Below, one piece after another: positions 21,594 through 29,396 of a stretch of 56,534 bases of DNA. Numbering within the stretch: position 1 is the first letter of the stretch; each line of letters opens with the position of its first letter. This DNA is from an uncultured Oscillospiraceae bacterium. GTDB lineage: Bacteria; Bacillota; Clostridia; Oscillospirales; Ruminococcaceae. The position numbers and the translations under genes are program-made. The stretch is from contig CAJUMS010000009.1 of the NCBI GenBank assembly GCA_910587465.1, forward strand, positions 1 to 56,534, given 5' to 3'. The notes below the pieces were generated by a model that was not told the DNA's origin, made no database searches, and worked only from the letters and a program-made list of their open reading frames with translations.

Positions 21594-23024
21594 TCAGAGT
21601 TTTGGGGTCCTTTTCGCGGAGGATATTGCTCCCGTCGGACATACCAATCGGCAGAGATGACAGCCCACGCATTTCTTTCCGTCGAGTACGGGCTTTCTGT
21701 CATCGCCGAAGCGGATCGCTCCGTGACCGCCGTCCGCGCAGGATATGTAACATCTTCCGCAGCCGATGCAGCGTTCCGCGTCGAATTTCGGATAAACCAC
21801 GGTTTTCCTGTCAAGACCGTCGGCGGGAACGAGCTTTTCAAGCTCCGTTCCAACAAGCTCCGAAACGCTTTGCGCTCCAACCGCCTGCATATGCCGCGCC
21901 AACCCGTCCGTCAGATCGTCGATTATCCGATAACCGTACTGCATTACCGCCGTAGTCACCTGCAAATTCGTGCATCCGAGCGCGAGAAAATCCAGTGCGT
22001 CTGCCGAGCTTTCAATTCCACCCATTCCCGAAAGCGGAACGCCCAGCCGCGCAAGCTCGCTTATAAACCGCAGCGCTATCGGCTTGACAGCTTTCCCGGA
22101 ATACCCCGAAACGGCGGTCTTTCCGCACACCTCCGATTCGTGCGAGGTGGTTATGCTTTTAATCGTGTTTATCGCCGCGATACCGTCCGCGCCGCCGTCT
22201 ATCGCCGCCTTTGCGGGTATCTCGATATGAGCGATGTTCGGGGTCATTTTTGCGAGTACGGGCAGCTTAGTTCCGAGTTTTGCAAGCTCTGTGTACCGTT
22301 TTACGAGCTGCAGATCCTCGCCGACGTCGCTGCCCATTCCCTGAGCGCTCATATGCGGACAGGAGAAGTTACATTCTATAATATCCGCGCCCGCCTCCTC
22401 GGAAAGCCGCGCAAGCTCCGTCCACTCCGCGTCGGTCTGACCCATTATCGAGGAAACAAGTATTTTGTTCGGATAATTCTTTTTCAGTCTGCGGAATATC
22501 TCCAGATTTTCCTCAAGGCTTTTGTCGCTTATCTGCTCCATATTGCGGAAACCGATAAACGGCGTTCCATCCTTGCGCGGAGCGTCAAAACGCGGCGAAA
22601 CCTCATCGGGCTTGTAAAAGCCGATCGTTTTATAAACGGCGCCCGCCCAGCCCATATCGAACGCGCGGGCTATCATCTCATAGCCGCTGGCGACGACCGA
22701 GCTTGACAGAAAGAACGGATTTTCACAGCGGACACCGCAGAAGCATATCGAAAGATCGGCGGCTTCCTTACCGGCCTTTGGAATCTGCCGGGCGATTCGC
22801 CTTATACGTATCGGAAAATCATAATGTATACAGGAATCCTCACACGGCGCGGAGCAGTCCTTACAGCTCTCCGCGAAAAAAGCTCCCGCCCCCTCAATAT
22901 TATCAAACCGAATCGCACGGATTCCCCTAGCCGGGTCGTAGCCGCCCGAACAGGCGGCGGTGCAGGGCGCGTTTTGACACAGCAGACATCGCGCCGCTTC
23001 CTCCAAAATAAACATTTGCATCAT
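21594..23024 (-). CDS. PreA-like dihydropyrimidine dehydrogenase with extra N-terminal Fe-S domain
   Basis: The product has 476 residues. Residues 1-75 carry two four-cysteine clusters (CLLCQNAPCTAAC and CKDCSAPCEDSC), like the N-terminal Fe-S part of DPD, GltD and PreT. Then comes an FMN TIM barrel of the dihydroorotate dehydrogenase type (NPFFLSSSVVASGYEMIARAF, then ECNFSCPHMSAQGMG, then KMTPNIAHI, then SGMGGIESSADALDF). The C-terminal ferredoxin domain has CIGCGRCYISC and CVGCHLCRLVCP. It should reduce uracil or thymine to the dihydro form, step one of the pathway. A PreT-like FAD/NAD(P)H module is not encoded nearby, so the electron donor may be ferredoxin or an unlinked protein. Confidence 0.88.
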   Translation of the reverse strand: MMQMFILEEAARCLLCQNAPCTAACSGGYDPARGIRAIRFDNIEGAGAFFAESCKDCSAPCEDSCIHYDFPIRIRRIARQIPKAGKEAADLSICFCGVRCENPFFLSSSVVASGYEMIARAFDMGWAGAVYKTIGFYKPDEVSPRFDAPRKDGTPFIGFRNMEQISDKSLEENLEIFRRLKKNYPNKILVSSIMGQTDAEWTELARLSEEAGADIIECNFSCPHMSAQGMGSDVGEDLQLVKRYTELAKLGTKLPVLAKMTPNIAHIEIPAKAAIDGGADGIAAINTIKSITTSHESEVCGKTAVSGYSGKAVKPIALRFISELARLGVPLSGMGGIESSADALDFLALGCTNLQVTTAVMQYGYRIIDDLTDGLARHMQAVGAQSVSELVGTELEKLVPADGLDRKTVVYPKFDAERCIGCGRCYISCADGGHGAIRFGDDRKPVLDGKKCVGCHLCRLVCPTGAISSAKRTPKL

Positions 23025-23042
23025 ATAATCGATCCTTTCGGG

Positions 23043-24404
23043 TTATTTTCCCGTGTGCTTTACGCACTTTACAAAATTGCCCCAGCCGCGCTCACCGACA
23101 AATTCTCCGTTGTCGAAAACGAGCCGTCCGCGCGAGTAGGTCTGAACGGGATAGCCGTGGACTTCAACGCCCTCCCAGACCGTATGGTCGCAGTCGGAGT
23201 GCATATTGCTTTGTGAGATCGTAAAGTATTTCGTCGGGTCGTAGATCACGATATCCGCGTCCTTGCCGACGGCGATAGCGCCCTTATCGGTGCAGCCGAA
23301 TATTTTCGCGGGGTTTGTTGAGCAAAGCTCTACTGCCTTGTTGAACGAGATCACACCGTCGTTAGCTTTGCCAAGCATATACGGGTACATATTCTTGATA
23401 CCCGCGCAGCCGTTCGGTATCTTGCGGAAATCGTTCAGTCCCCAGTCCTTTTCGCTCTGCTGAAACGGGCAGTGGTCGGTTGCAATCGTGTCGATATCGC
23501 CGCGCTTGATAGCCGCCCAGAGCGCGTCCTGACTTTCCTGTCCTTTCATGGGCGGAGAGCAGACAAAGTTTCTCCCGTCGGCGCGCTTGTACACATCGCT
23601 TGTGAAATGCAGATACTGTGGGCAGGTTTCCGCGTATATTTCATAGCCCTCGTCCTTGGCTTTGGTTACCGCGTCAACGCCCTGCTTGTTCGCCAGATGA
23701 ACGATGTACAGCGCGGCGTTCGCCGCCTTGGCAAGCGAGATCGCGCGTTCGTCGGCTTCGCCCTCGACAAATTCGGGACGGCTCATATAGTGATACCACG
23801 CGTCGGTCTTGCCCTCGGAGATGTACTGCTCGGTAAGCGTATTCACAAGCTCGTTGTTCTCGGCATGAACCGCGATAAGCGCGCCGTATTCCTTGGACTT
23901 GGACAGCAGCTGATAGAAAACGCCGTCCTTAACTCCGAAATCATATACCATAAATACCTTGTAGCTTGTGATCCCCAGCTCGCAGGCGTCGCCGATGGTG
24001 TCTATCAGTCCACCCGAGATGTCCTTTACGCCGATGTGGAACGAATAGTCCACCGCCGCGTCGGGAGCGGCGAGCGCGTTGCGGCGTTTGAATCAGTCGA
24101 CCATGCTCTCGCCGAAGTCCTGAAGCGCGAAGTCAAACACCGTCGTCGTACCTCCGCACGCTGCCGCGCGCGTTCCCGCGAAGTAGTCGTCCGAAGAGAC
24201 CGTGCCGCCGAACGGCATTGCGAGGTGCGTATGAGCGTCGATGGCTCCGGGAAGAACCAGCTTTCCCGACGCGTCGACGATCTCTGCGCCGTCATAATTC
24301 AAATTGCTGCCAATAGCCGCGATCTTGCCGTTTTCCACCGCGACGTCAGCCTTAAATGTTTCGGTCGTCGTAACGACAGTGCCGTTTTTAATTACCATAT
24401 CCAT
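23043..24404 (-). pseudogene. Dihydropyrimidinase gene with one in-frame TGA (nonsense or recoded)
   Basis: From ATG 24404 (GGAGG upstream) to 23043 the frame is 454 codons, the usual length, interrupted only by TGA at codon 104 (24095-24093). Both halves are well preserved. Metal-site motifs are DAHTHLAMPFGG, the lysine in ITSYKVFMVY to be carboxylated, VHAENNEL, IVHLANKQG and TDHCPF; KYF and the C-terminal metal-independent barrel follow. The intact enzyme hydrolyses dihydrouracil to N-carbamoyl-beta-alanine. TGA cannot be a general sense codon here because many neighbours end with it. Right after it, CGCCGC and GCGGCG can pair. Recent nonsense mutation, sequence error and local recoding all remain possible. 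Confidence 0.85.
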
Positions 24405-24439
24405 ATAAACGCCTCCGTTAAATAACCTTTTCCGCGTGT

Positions 24440-24470
24440 TCCGCGCGGGCATTCAGACTGCCCGCGCGGA
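24440..24470 (-). other. Strong intercistronic hairpin between binding-protein and catabolic genes
   Basis: TCCGCGCGGGC (24440-24450) and GCCCGCGCGGA (24460-24470) form a perfect 11-bp GC-rich stem with a 9-nt loop, extended imperfectly by flanking CTTTCC/GGAAAAG. It sits between the transport genes and the dihydropyrimidinase gene. Without a T-run it may protect the upstream mRNA or reduce read-through. Confidence 0.65.
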
Positions 24471-24505
24471 GCGTGGAAAGAACAACCTATAAATTGAGGA
24501 ACATC

Positions 24506-25663
24506 TTATTTTGTAAAGGTATCGTTTTTATAAACCAATACCAGACCCGAGCGCTGATAAACCTGCGCTACCTCAAGCAGATCCATTCCGCCCGCATTCG
24601 CGTTGATAAGGTTGGATACCCATGTTACGCCGAAGTCAACGGTGCCGTTGTAGACCGCCGTAGTCTCCGAAATGTCGCCGCCTCCCGAAACGATGTTCAC
24701 GTCAAGACCTACCTCGTTATAGTAGCCCTTTTCCTTGGCAACGTAGTAGCCCATAAACTGGCACTGCGGCAGCCATTTCAGCTGAACGGAAACGGAGGTC
24801 TTTTCGGGAGCGCCGTCTGCCGCCGCGTCATATTTCAGATACGCTGTGCTGCGGATATCGTCAAGAGTGAGCGATTCCAGCTTTGCCTTGGAATCCGCGT
24901 CCTCAAGCTGAACGTATTTCTTCGCGAGATCAAGCGTCTGCTGCATAGCCGTTTCGTCCATATTTCCGACGTCGGCGGCGGAAACGGAATTACCGTTCAT
25001 ATCGGTGGTGACAAGCTTTGCTACCTCGTTCGCCATATGCAGCTGATGATCCTGCGAAACGGACGAACCCGCCTTGAACACGATCTCGGCAGCCTCCTCG
25101 GGGTGCTCGCAGGCATAGCTCCAGCCCTTCATGGAAGCGCTTACAAACGCCTTTACGGTGTTGGGATTAGCCTCCGCGAAAGCCTTTGAGCAGAATAGGT
25201 TGTCCTCCAGCATAGCCACGCCCTCGTTGTTCATATCTATCCAGCTTACGGTATCGCCGTAGTTATAACCGCCATCGTAGCTGTTGCGGACAAGCCCCAG
25301 CTCGTTGTAGGTCATTGCCGAGGCGAGCGTTACCGCATCCTCGTCAAACTGATCCATAGTGAAGTCCTGAGTGATGTAGGTGGTGGGCAGTCCGTATTTT
25401 GTCAGAAGTGCCTGAATTTCATACTCGTTGCCCAGACCCCAGTTGCCGACCTTGCCCGCCTGTGCGGCTGCCTTTACGATCTCCTCGGAGGTCATAACGG
25501 CGCCGCTCGGAGCGGAGCTGTTATCGGGGGCGCTTGCGGGATCGTTCCGCGAGCTGTCGGGAGCGGATGAATTACCGCTTGTTTCGCTGCCGCTGCAGGC
25601 GGTAAGCTGCACGCACGCGAGCGTTACCGCAATTGCCGCCAAAAATTTCTTTGTTCTTTTCAT
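24506..25663 (-). CDS. Circularly permuted NMT1/ThiY-type substrate-binding lipoprotein
   Basis: The product has 385 residues from ATG 25663 (AAAGGA upstream). A lipoprotein signal ends at LTAC (Cys23), then comes a Ser/Pro/Asp/Ala linker to about residue 57. The next part, GKVGNWGLGNEYEIQALLTKYG through NNEGVAMLEDNLF and AFVSASMKGWSYACEHPEEAA, is normally the C-terminal lobe of this family. Residues 289-385 (SVQLKWLPQCQFMGYYVAKEKG, then VYNGTVDFGVTWVSNL, then QRSGLVLVYKNDTFTK) are normally the N-terminal lobe. The order is swapped while each lobe appears complete. With two permeases and an ATPase upstream it would deliver the pyrimidine or a derivative. Confidence 0.88.
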   Translation of the reverse strand: MKRTKKFLAAIAVTLACVQLTACSGSETSGNSSAPDSSRNDPASAPDNSSAPSGAVMTSEEIVKAAAQAGKVGNWGLGNEYEIQALLTKYGLPTTYITQDFTMDQFDEDAVTLASAMTYNELGLVRNSYDGGYNYGDTVSWIDMNNEGVAMLEDNLFCSKAFAEANPNTVKAFVSASMKGWSYACEHPEEAAEIVFKAGSSVSQDHQLHMANEVAKLVTTDMNGNSVSAADVGNMDETAMQQTLDLAKKYVQLEDADSKAKLESLTLDDIRSTAYLKYDAAADGAPEKTSVSVQLKWLPQCQFMGYYVAKEKGYYNEVGLDVNIVSGGGDISETTAVYNGTVDFGVTWVSNLINANAGGMDLLEVAQVYQRSGLVLVYKNDTFTK

Positions 25664-25702
25664 GATTTTTTCCTTTCTGACTCTCTGTTGATATGTCAAG
25701 CG

Positions 25703-26506
25703 CTATTGCGCTCTCCGCCGTTTAAGCAAAAGTCTTTCCGCGAGCATAAGCAGCGTGAACATTATAATTCCGATAGCGCACGCTACCGTGATATACGCCC
25801 ATGCGGTGGGGTATTGCCCCTTGACGATGTTTTCGCGTATCTGCCTGCCCACGCCTACCGTTTCCTCAGCAAAATACTCCGTTACCAGCGCTCCGATAAC
25901 GCTTGCGGGAACGCTTACGCGCAGCGCTGTGAATATGTACGGAACGCTATTCGGTAGCCGCAGCTTGGTAAACACCGTGATTTTTTTTGCGCCGTAGGAT
26001 TTCATCAGATCCTCGGAAAACGGTTTCAGCTCCGTTAGTCCGCGGAACGCGTTTACGCTCATTGAAGCGGTACAGGAGATCGTCACGACCAATATTTTCG
26101 CGACGGTGCTGCGCAGGCTCACATCTGTGCTTATGTCGCGCGTCCAATTGTTGACGACGGGAGCCAGCGCGACTATCGGTATTGCGTTGAACGCCGAAAT
26201 TATCGTCAGTCCGCCCGCGCCCCATTTCGAGAAAACCGTCGCCACCAGAGCTATGGCGTAACCGAGAACCGAGCCGACGACCAATCCTCCCAGCGCCACT
26301 ATTACGGTAATGCGGATATGCCCGGAGATCGTCGCGAAATTTGCCGAGATTATCTCGCCTATTCTGGTCGGCAGCGGCAGCGTGATCGTATCCGTGCCCA
26401 TCCACATATGCAGAGCCTGCGTCTGCCACAGTATAACCAGCAGCACGCCGAACGCAAACGGCAGCGCGAAACCCGATATTCGGCGGCGAATTTTTTTCAT
26501 ATTCAT
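25703..26506 (-). CDS. ABC transporter permease (NMT1-type importer), second copy
   Basis: This is a 267-residue membrane protein from ATG 26506 (GGGAGG upstream, 6 bp into the end of the previous gene). It has about six transmembrane helices and the permease-ATPase coupling loop SYGAKKITVFTKLRLPNSVPYIFTALR (EAA motif region). The C-terminal segment is FAEETVGVGRQIRENI. It belongs to the SsuC/TauC/ThiX-like group of permeases. It pairs with the other permease, probably as a heterodimer, to import the ligand of the permuted binding protein. The C-terminus is basic (LLLKRRRAQ). Confidence 0.88.
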   Translation of the reverse strand: MNMKKIRRRISGFALPFAFGVLLVILWQTQALHMWMGTDTITLPLPTRIGEIISANFATISGHIRITVIVALGGLVVGSVLGYAIALVATVFSKWGAGGLTIISAFNAIPIVALAPVVNNWTRDISTDVSLRSTVAKILVVTISCTASMSVNAFRGLTELKPFSEDLMKSYGAKKITVFTKLRLPNSVPYIFTALRVSVPASVIGALVTEYFAEETVGVGRQIRENIVKGQYPTAWAYITVACAIGIIMFTLLMLAERLLLKRRRAQ

Positions 26507-26510
26507 TTTG

Positions 26511-27323
26511 TCAGCCTCCCTTGCGCTTGTAGGGCGTGAGAATTTTCTCGATAAGCCCCATAACGACAAAGCTGAGTATTCCGATCATCGCGCTTATCAG
26601 CACTATATTCCAGAAAACAAGTCTTGTCATACCGCCTTTTAACGACTGCGAAAGCATACAGCCCAGCCCGTTTCCTCCCTGCAGGGTATCCACGAGAATT
26701 GACGCGGTTATCGCCATAGGCGCGGATATTTTCAACCCCGTAAAAAAGTACGGTATACACGCGGGAATAAGGGTTTTGGTGTACAATTGCAATTTATTCG
26801 CCGCGTATGAGTACATAAGCTCGTGCTTTTCGCGTTCCACAGCCTTAAATCCGGCGAGAATATTTGTTGAAACGGGGTAGAACGTCAGGATCGCGGCGAT
26901 GATTATTCGCGAAATATTTATGTCGCCCGTCACCGCGAGGATTATCGGAGCCATACCCAGAATGGGTATCATCTGAATTATCATCAGGTACGGAAACGCT
27001 ATCTTCTCGACGATCCCCGACAGGCTCATACACAGTGCCAGCAGAAATCCAGCCGCCGTTCCTATCGCGAAGCCAAGCCCCGCGCGAAGCAGCGTTTCGC
27101 GGCAGCTGCTGCCTATAAGCTGCGCCATTGTCATTTCGCCGCTTACCTTGTTATCGCTGAAAAATGAGGAGATTATCTGCCATAAATGCGGCAGTACGTT
27201 CACGGGAGTGCGCTTTGTCGCGGCGACGATAAACGCGAATATTTCCCATATTACGATAACTCCCGCTATCCAGACAAATGTAACCATTTGCCGTGAGTTA
27301 AGAATTCGCTTCAACTTGCTCAT
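26511..27323 (-). CDS. ABC transporter permease (NMT1-type importer), first copy
   Basis: The 270-residue membrane protein starts at ATG 27323, with GAGGAGG upstream and a 13-nt overlap with the end of the ATPase gene. Helices are seen at MVTFVWIAGVIVIWEIFAFIV, FAIGTAAGFLLALCM and later segments. The coupling loop is SYAANKLQLYTKTLIPACIPYFFTGLK. The presence of two different permeases suggests a heterodimeric channel. Gene order ATPase-permease-permease-binding protein matches pyrimidine/thiamin-precursor importers placed next to pyrimidine-degradation genes. Substrate is inferred only from context. Confidence 0.88.
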   Translation of the reverse strand: MSKLKRILNSRQMVTFVWIAGVIVIWEIFAFIVAATKRTPVNVLPHLWQIISSFFSDNKVSGEMTMAQLIGSSCRETLLRAGLGFAIGTAAGFLLALCMSLSGIVEKIAFPYLMIIQMIPILGMAPIILAVTGDINISRIIIAAILTFYPVSTNILAGFKAVEREKHELMYSYAANKLQLYTKTLIPACIPYFFTGLKISAPMAITASILVDTLQGGNGLGCMLSQSLKGGMTRLVFWNIVLISAMIGILSFVVMGLIEKILTPYKRKGG

Positions 27324-27336
27324 AGCAACAGCCTCC

Positions 27337-28128
27337 TCATACGCCCTCAAAGCTTCCGCGCACCTTTGCGACAAGCGCGGTGAATTCGGGGGTATTTTTT
27401 AGCTCCATTGTGCGCAGACGGGGAAGGTCTATATCCACCACTGCCGAGAGCCTGCCCGGGTGCGGCGACAGCACGCACACCCTGTCCGACAGAAACACCG
27501 ATTCCTGAATATTGTGCGTTACAAAGACTATCGTCTTGTTAGTCTTGCGCCATATTTTCAGCAGATCGATGTGGAGCTTTTCGCGCGTGAATTCGTCCAG
27601 TGCCGAGAACGGCTCGTCCATAAGCAGTATCTCGGGACGGATAGCCAGTGCTCTTGCAATGCCGACGCGCTGCTGCATTCCGCCCGAGAGTTGGTTCGGA
27701 TAGTGATTTGCGAAATCCGATAAGCCCACAAGCTCCAGCATTTTTTCGGCGCGCTCCTCGCGCTCGGCTTTGGGAATGTGCATTATCTCAAGCGGCAGCA
27801 TAACGTTTTTCTTGACCGTCCGCCAGTCGTACAGCACCGCGCTCTGGAACACTATCCCGTAGCGCTGCGCCAGACGCGCCGCGCGGGGAGTTTCGCCGCC
27901 TACGGTTATCGTACCTTGCGTGGGAGTGAGCAGATCGGCGATTATCCGGAGAAGCGTGGTCTTACCGCAGCCGGACGGCCCGAGCAGCGAAATAAACTCG
28001 CCTTTTTGAATATCGAGAGAAACACTCGTAAGCGCGGTAACGTCTTTGTTATCGTCGGTCTTGTAGGTCATCCCTATATTATCGAGCATTATTTCCGTGT
28101 TTCCGGTGTAATCATTGCGCTCATTCAT
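27337..28128 (-). CDS. ABC transporter ATPase subunit
   Basis: The 263-residue nucleotide-binding subunit has Walker A GPSGCGKTTL, Q-loop IVFQSAVLYDW, signature LSGGMQQRVGIARAL, Walker B ILLMDEPFSALD and the switch histidine in VFVTHNIQES. It is of the TauB/SsuB/ThiZ type. It is the first gene of the locus after the promoter at 28237-28265 and a leader hairpin, so its expression reports the whole operon. GGGTGA precedes the ATG at moderate distance. It powers import through the two permeases encoded next. Confidence 0.92.
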   Translation of the reverse strand: MNERNDYTGNTEIMLDNIGMTYKTDDNKDVTALTSVSLDIQKGEFISLLGPSGCGKTTLLRIIADLLTPTQGTITVGGETPRAARLAQRYGIVFQSAVLYDWRTVKKNVMLPLEIMHIPKAEREERAEKMLELVGLSDFANHYPNQLSGGMQQRVGIARALAIRPEILLMDEPFSALDEFTREKLHIDLLKIWRKTNKTIVFVTHNIQESVFLSDRVCVLSPHPGRLSAVVDIDLPRLRTMELKNTPEFTALVAKVRGSFEGV

Positions 28129-28154
28129 ATCAAGTTCACCCTTTCAGATAAAAG

Positions 28155-28193
28155 AAAATACGGGCAATGGCTTATGAACCCCATTGTCCGTAA
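28155..28193 (-). terminator. Leader terminator (attenuator candidate) ahead of the transport-catabolic operon
   Basis: In the leader on the minus strand, TACGGACAATGG pairs with CCATTGCCCGTA (12 bp, one G-U) around a 10-nt loop, followed by TTTTCTTTT. It lies between the promoter and the ATPase start codon, so transcription must pass it. This layout is typical of attenuation. No known riboswitch fold was recognised in the 35 nt before it. Confidence 0.6.
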
Positions 28194-28236
28194 AATGAAT
28201 TTATATTTTATTTTTCTTGCAAAACCTTATGATTGA

Positions 28237-28265
28237 ATTATAACAGATTTGTGCTGCAATGTCAA
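28237..28265 (-). promoter_or_regulatory. Promoter of the pyrimidine transport-degradation operon
   Basis: On the minus strand TTGACA (28265-28260), 17 bp and TATAAT (28242-28237) give a perfect consensus. The start would be near 28230, leaving a leader of about 100 nt with the attenuator hairpin. Such a strong core promoter suggests that control acts through the leader or through PucR acting nearby. Confidence 0.85.
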
Positions 28266-28695
28266 GCATAAAATTGCCGGCTTTAAATTTGCGGCAAATT
28301 CAACAATTTGTTTTACTGCTCAAAAAATCTTTTGTGCAAACAAAACAGCGCCTTTTCACAAATAGCACAATTTCTGGAAATTAAATCGTGTCAAAGCATA
28401 ATTGCTGTTGTTCGGCAGCACATTTTTAAATACAATTTTTGAATATTTTTCTTGATGAAAATTCATAAATCCCTAGGTTTAAATTTTGTAGAATGATTTT
28501 GTCAAAAAATTTTAGCGCAATCAAGTCCGCATTGCTGCCAATTTGGCGAGCTTTTCACAAAATATCCCCGCGCATCTTTTTCAAGATGTGCGGGGATAAG
28601 CTATCCTATTCGGTTTTTTAGATTTCTCCGTTAAGGGTATCACCCATTGAGCGCTCCGCGTTCTTTTCCGTCCAAGCCCCGCATACATTATAATT

Positions 28696-29271
28696 ATGAT
28701 AGAATTGAAATTAAACAAAACCCTACTGCGAATGGATTTCTCATTCTTTGCTGTGATAGCGTTGTTTCTGCTTCTGGACAACACGGGCTTCGGCGTTATG
28801 GCGCTGGCGGCGTGCGCGGTTCATGAGCTGGCGCATATGTTTGTTATGGCGATGTTCGGGATATTTGCTGACGAGATAACCTTTTACGGCGCCGGGATAC
28901 GCATAACATCCGCGCGGACGGAGTTTGCCAAGCCCGCTGTCAAGGTGCTGGTATTGAGTGCGGGATGCGCGGTCAATTTTATTTCCGCGGTACTGTTTTA
29001 TCATCTCGGATTTCTCTCCGCTTCTGCTGTCAGTATGTTTACGGGCGCGTTCAATCTGCTCCCGATCGGCGAACTTGACGGTGCCGGATTGCTCAAGATA
29101 GCACTGATACGTTTCGGCAAGCCCGAAAATGTCGACAGGATATTGAGTGTGACAGGCGCGGTGTTCTCCTTGATATGCATAGCGGTGATCGTATTTTTGG
29201 GAAGGGGAATTTCATTTACACTTATTACCACAGCGCTCTATTTTATAATAGTAAGCAGCCGCAAAACTTGA
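28696..29271 (+). CDS. Site-2 protease family membrane metalloprotease (M50)
   Basis: This 191-residue membrane protein has five or six hydrophobic segments. The zinc site is HELAH within ACAVHELAHMFVMAMFG, and the second motif is NLLPIGELDG, the NxxPxxxLDG hallmark of site-2 proteases. The short form without PDZ resembles SpoIVFB. The M50 family cuts membrane-bound regulators within the bilayer. It has no clear Shine-Dalgarno, and a TATAAT sits 2 bp before the ATG, so the true start may be an internal ATG at 28732. It stands alone between two promoters; its partner substrate is unknown. Confidence 0.8.
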   Translation: MIELKLNKTLLRMDFSFFAVIALFLLLDNTGFGVMALAACAVHELAHMFVMAMFGIFADEITFYGAGIRITSARTEFAKPAVKVLVLSAGCAVNFISAVLFYHLGFLSASAVSMFTGAFNLLPIGELDGAGLLKIALIRFGKPENVDRILSVTGAVFSLICIAVIVFLGRGISFTLITTALYFIIVSSRKT

Positions 29272-29331
29272 ACTTTTTACCTAAATTTCAGCATATTTTT
29301 TTGTAATTATGCACAAAACAGTTTTGCGACC

Positions 29332-29360
29332 TTGACATAGCTTTGAATATATTGTATAAT
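29332..29360 (+). promoter_or_regulatory. Promoter for AIM24-family genes
   Basis: TTGACA (29332-29337), 17-bp spacer and TATAAT (29355-29360) give a perfect consensus, 37 bp before the first AIM24 start codon, which also has GAAGGAG. Confidence 0.9.
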
Positions 29361-29396
29361 AAATATAGTGTGAAGATTAATTGAAGGAGTATCTTA

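Larger units (their letters stand above)
28129..28695. other. Intergenic region between divergent operons
   Basis: Besides the promoter and leader of the minus-strand operon, it contains an AT-rich 270-bp stretch without genes and a 16-bp hairpin at 28562-28597 (TATCCCCGCGCATCTT/AAGATGTGCGGGGATA, one G-U). On the minus strand that hairpin is followed by TTTTG, so it may stop leftward transcripts. TATAAT at 28689-28694 just before the next plus gene may be its -10, with no clear -35. Confidence 0.6.

Noticed and set aside
24093..24095. Genome-wide reading of TGA as tryptophan
   Set aside because: Many intact genes here end in TGA with stop-start overlaps (for example hisG/hisD, frr/uppS, rseP/ispG), so TGA is a stop in this organism.
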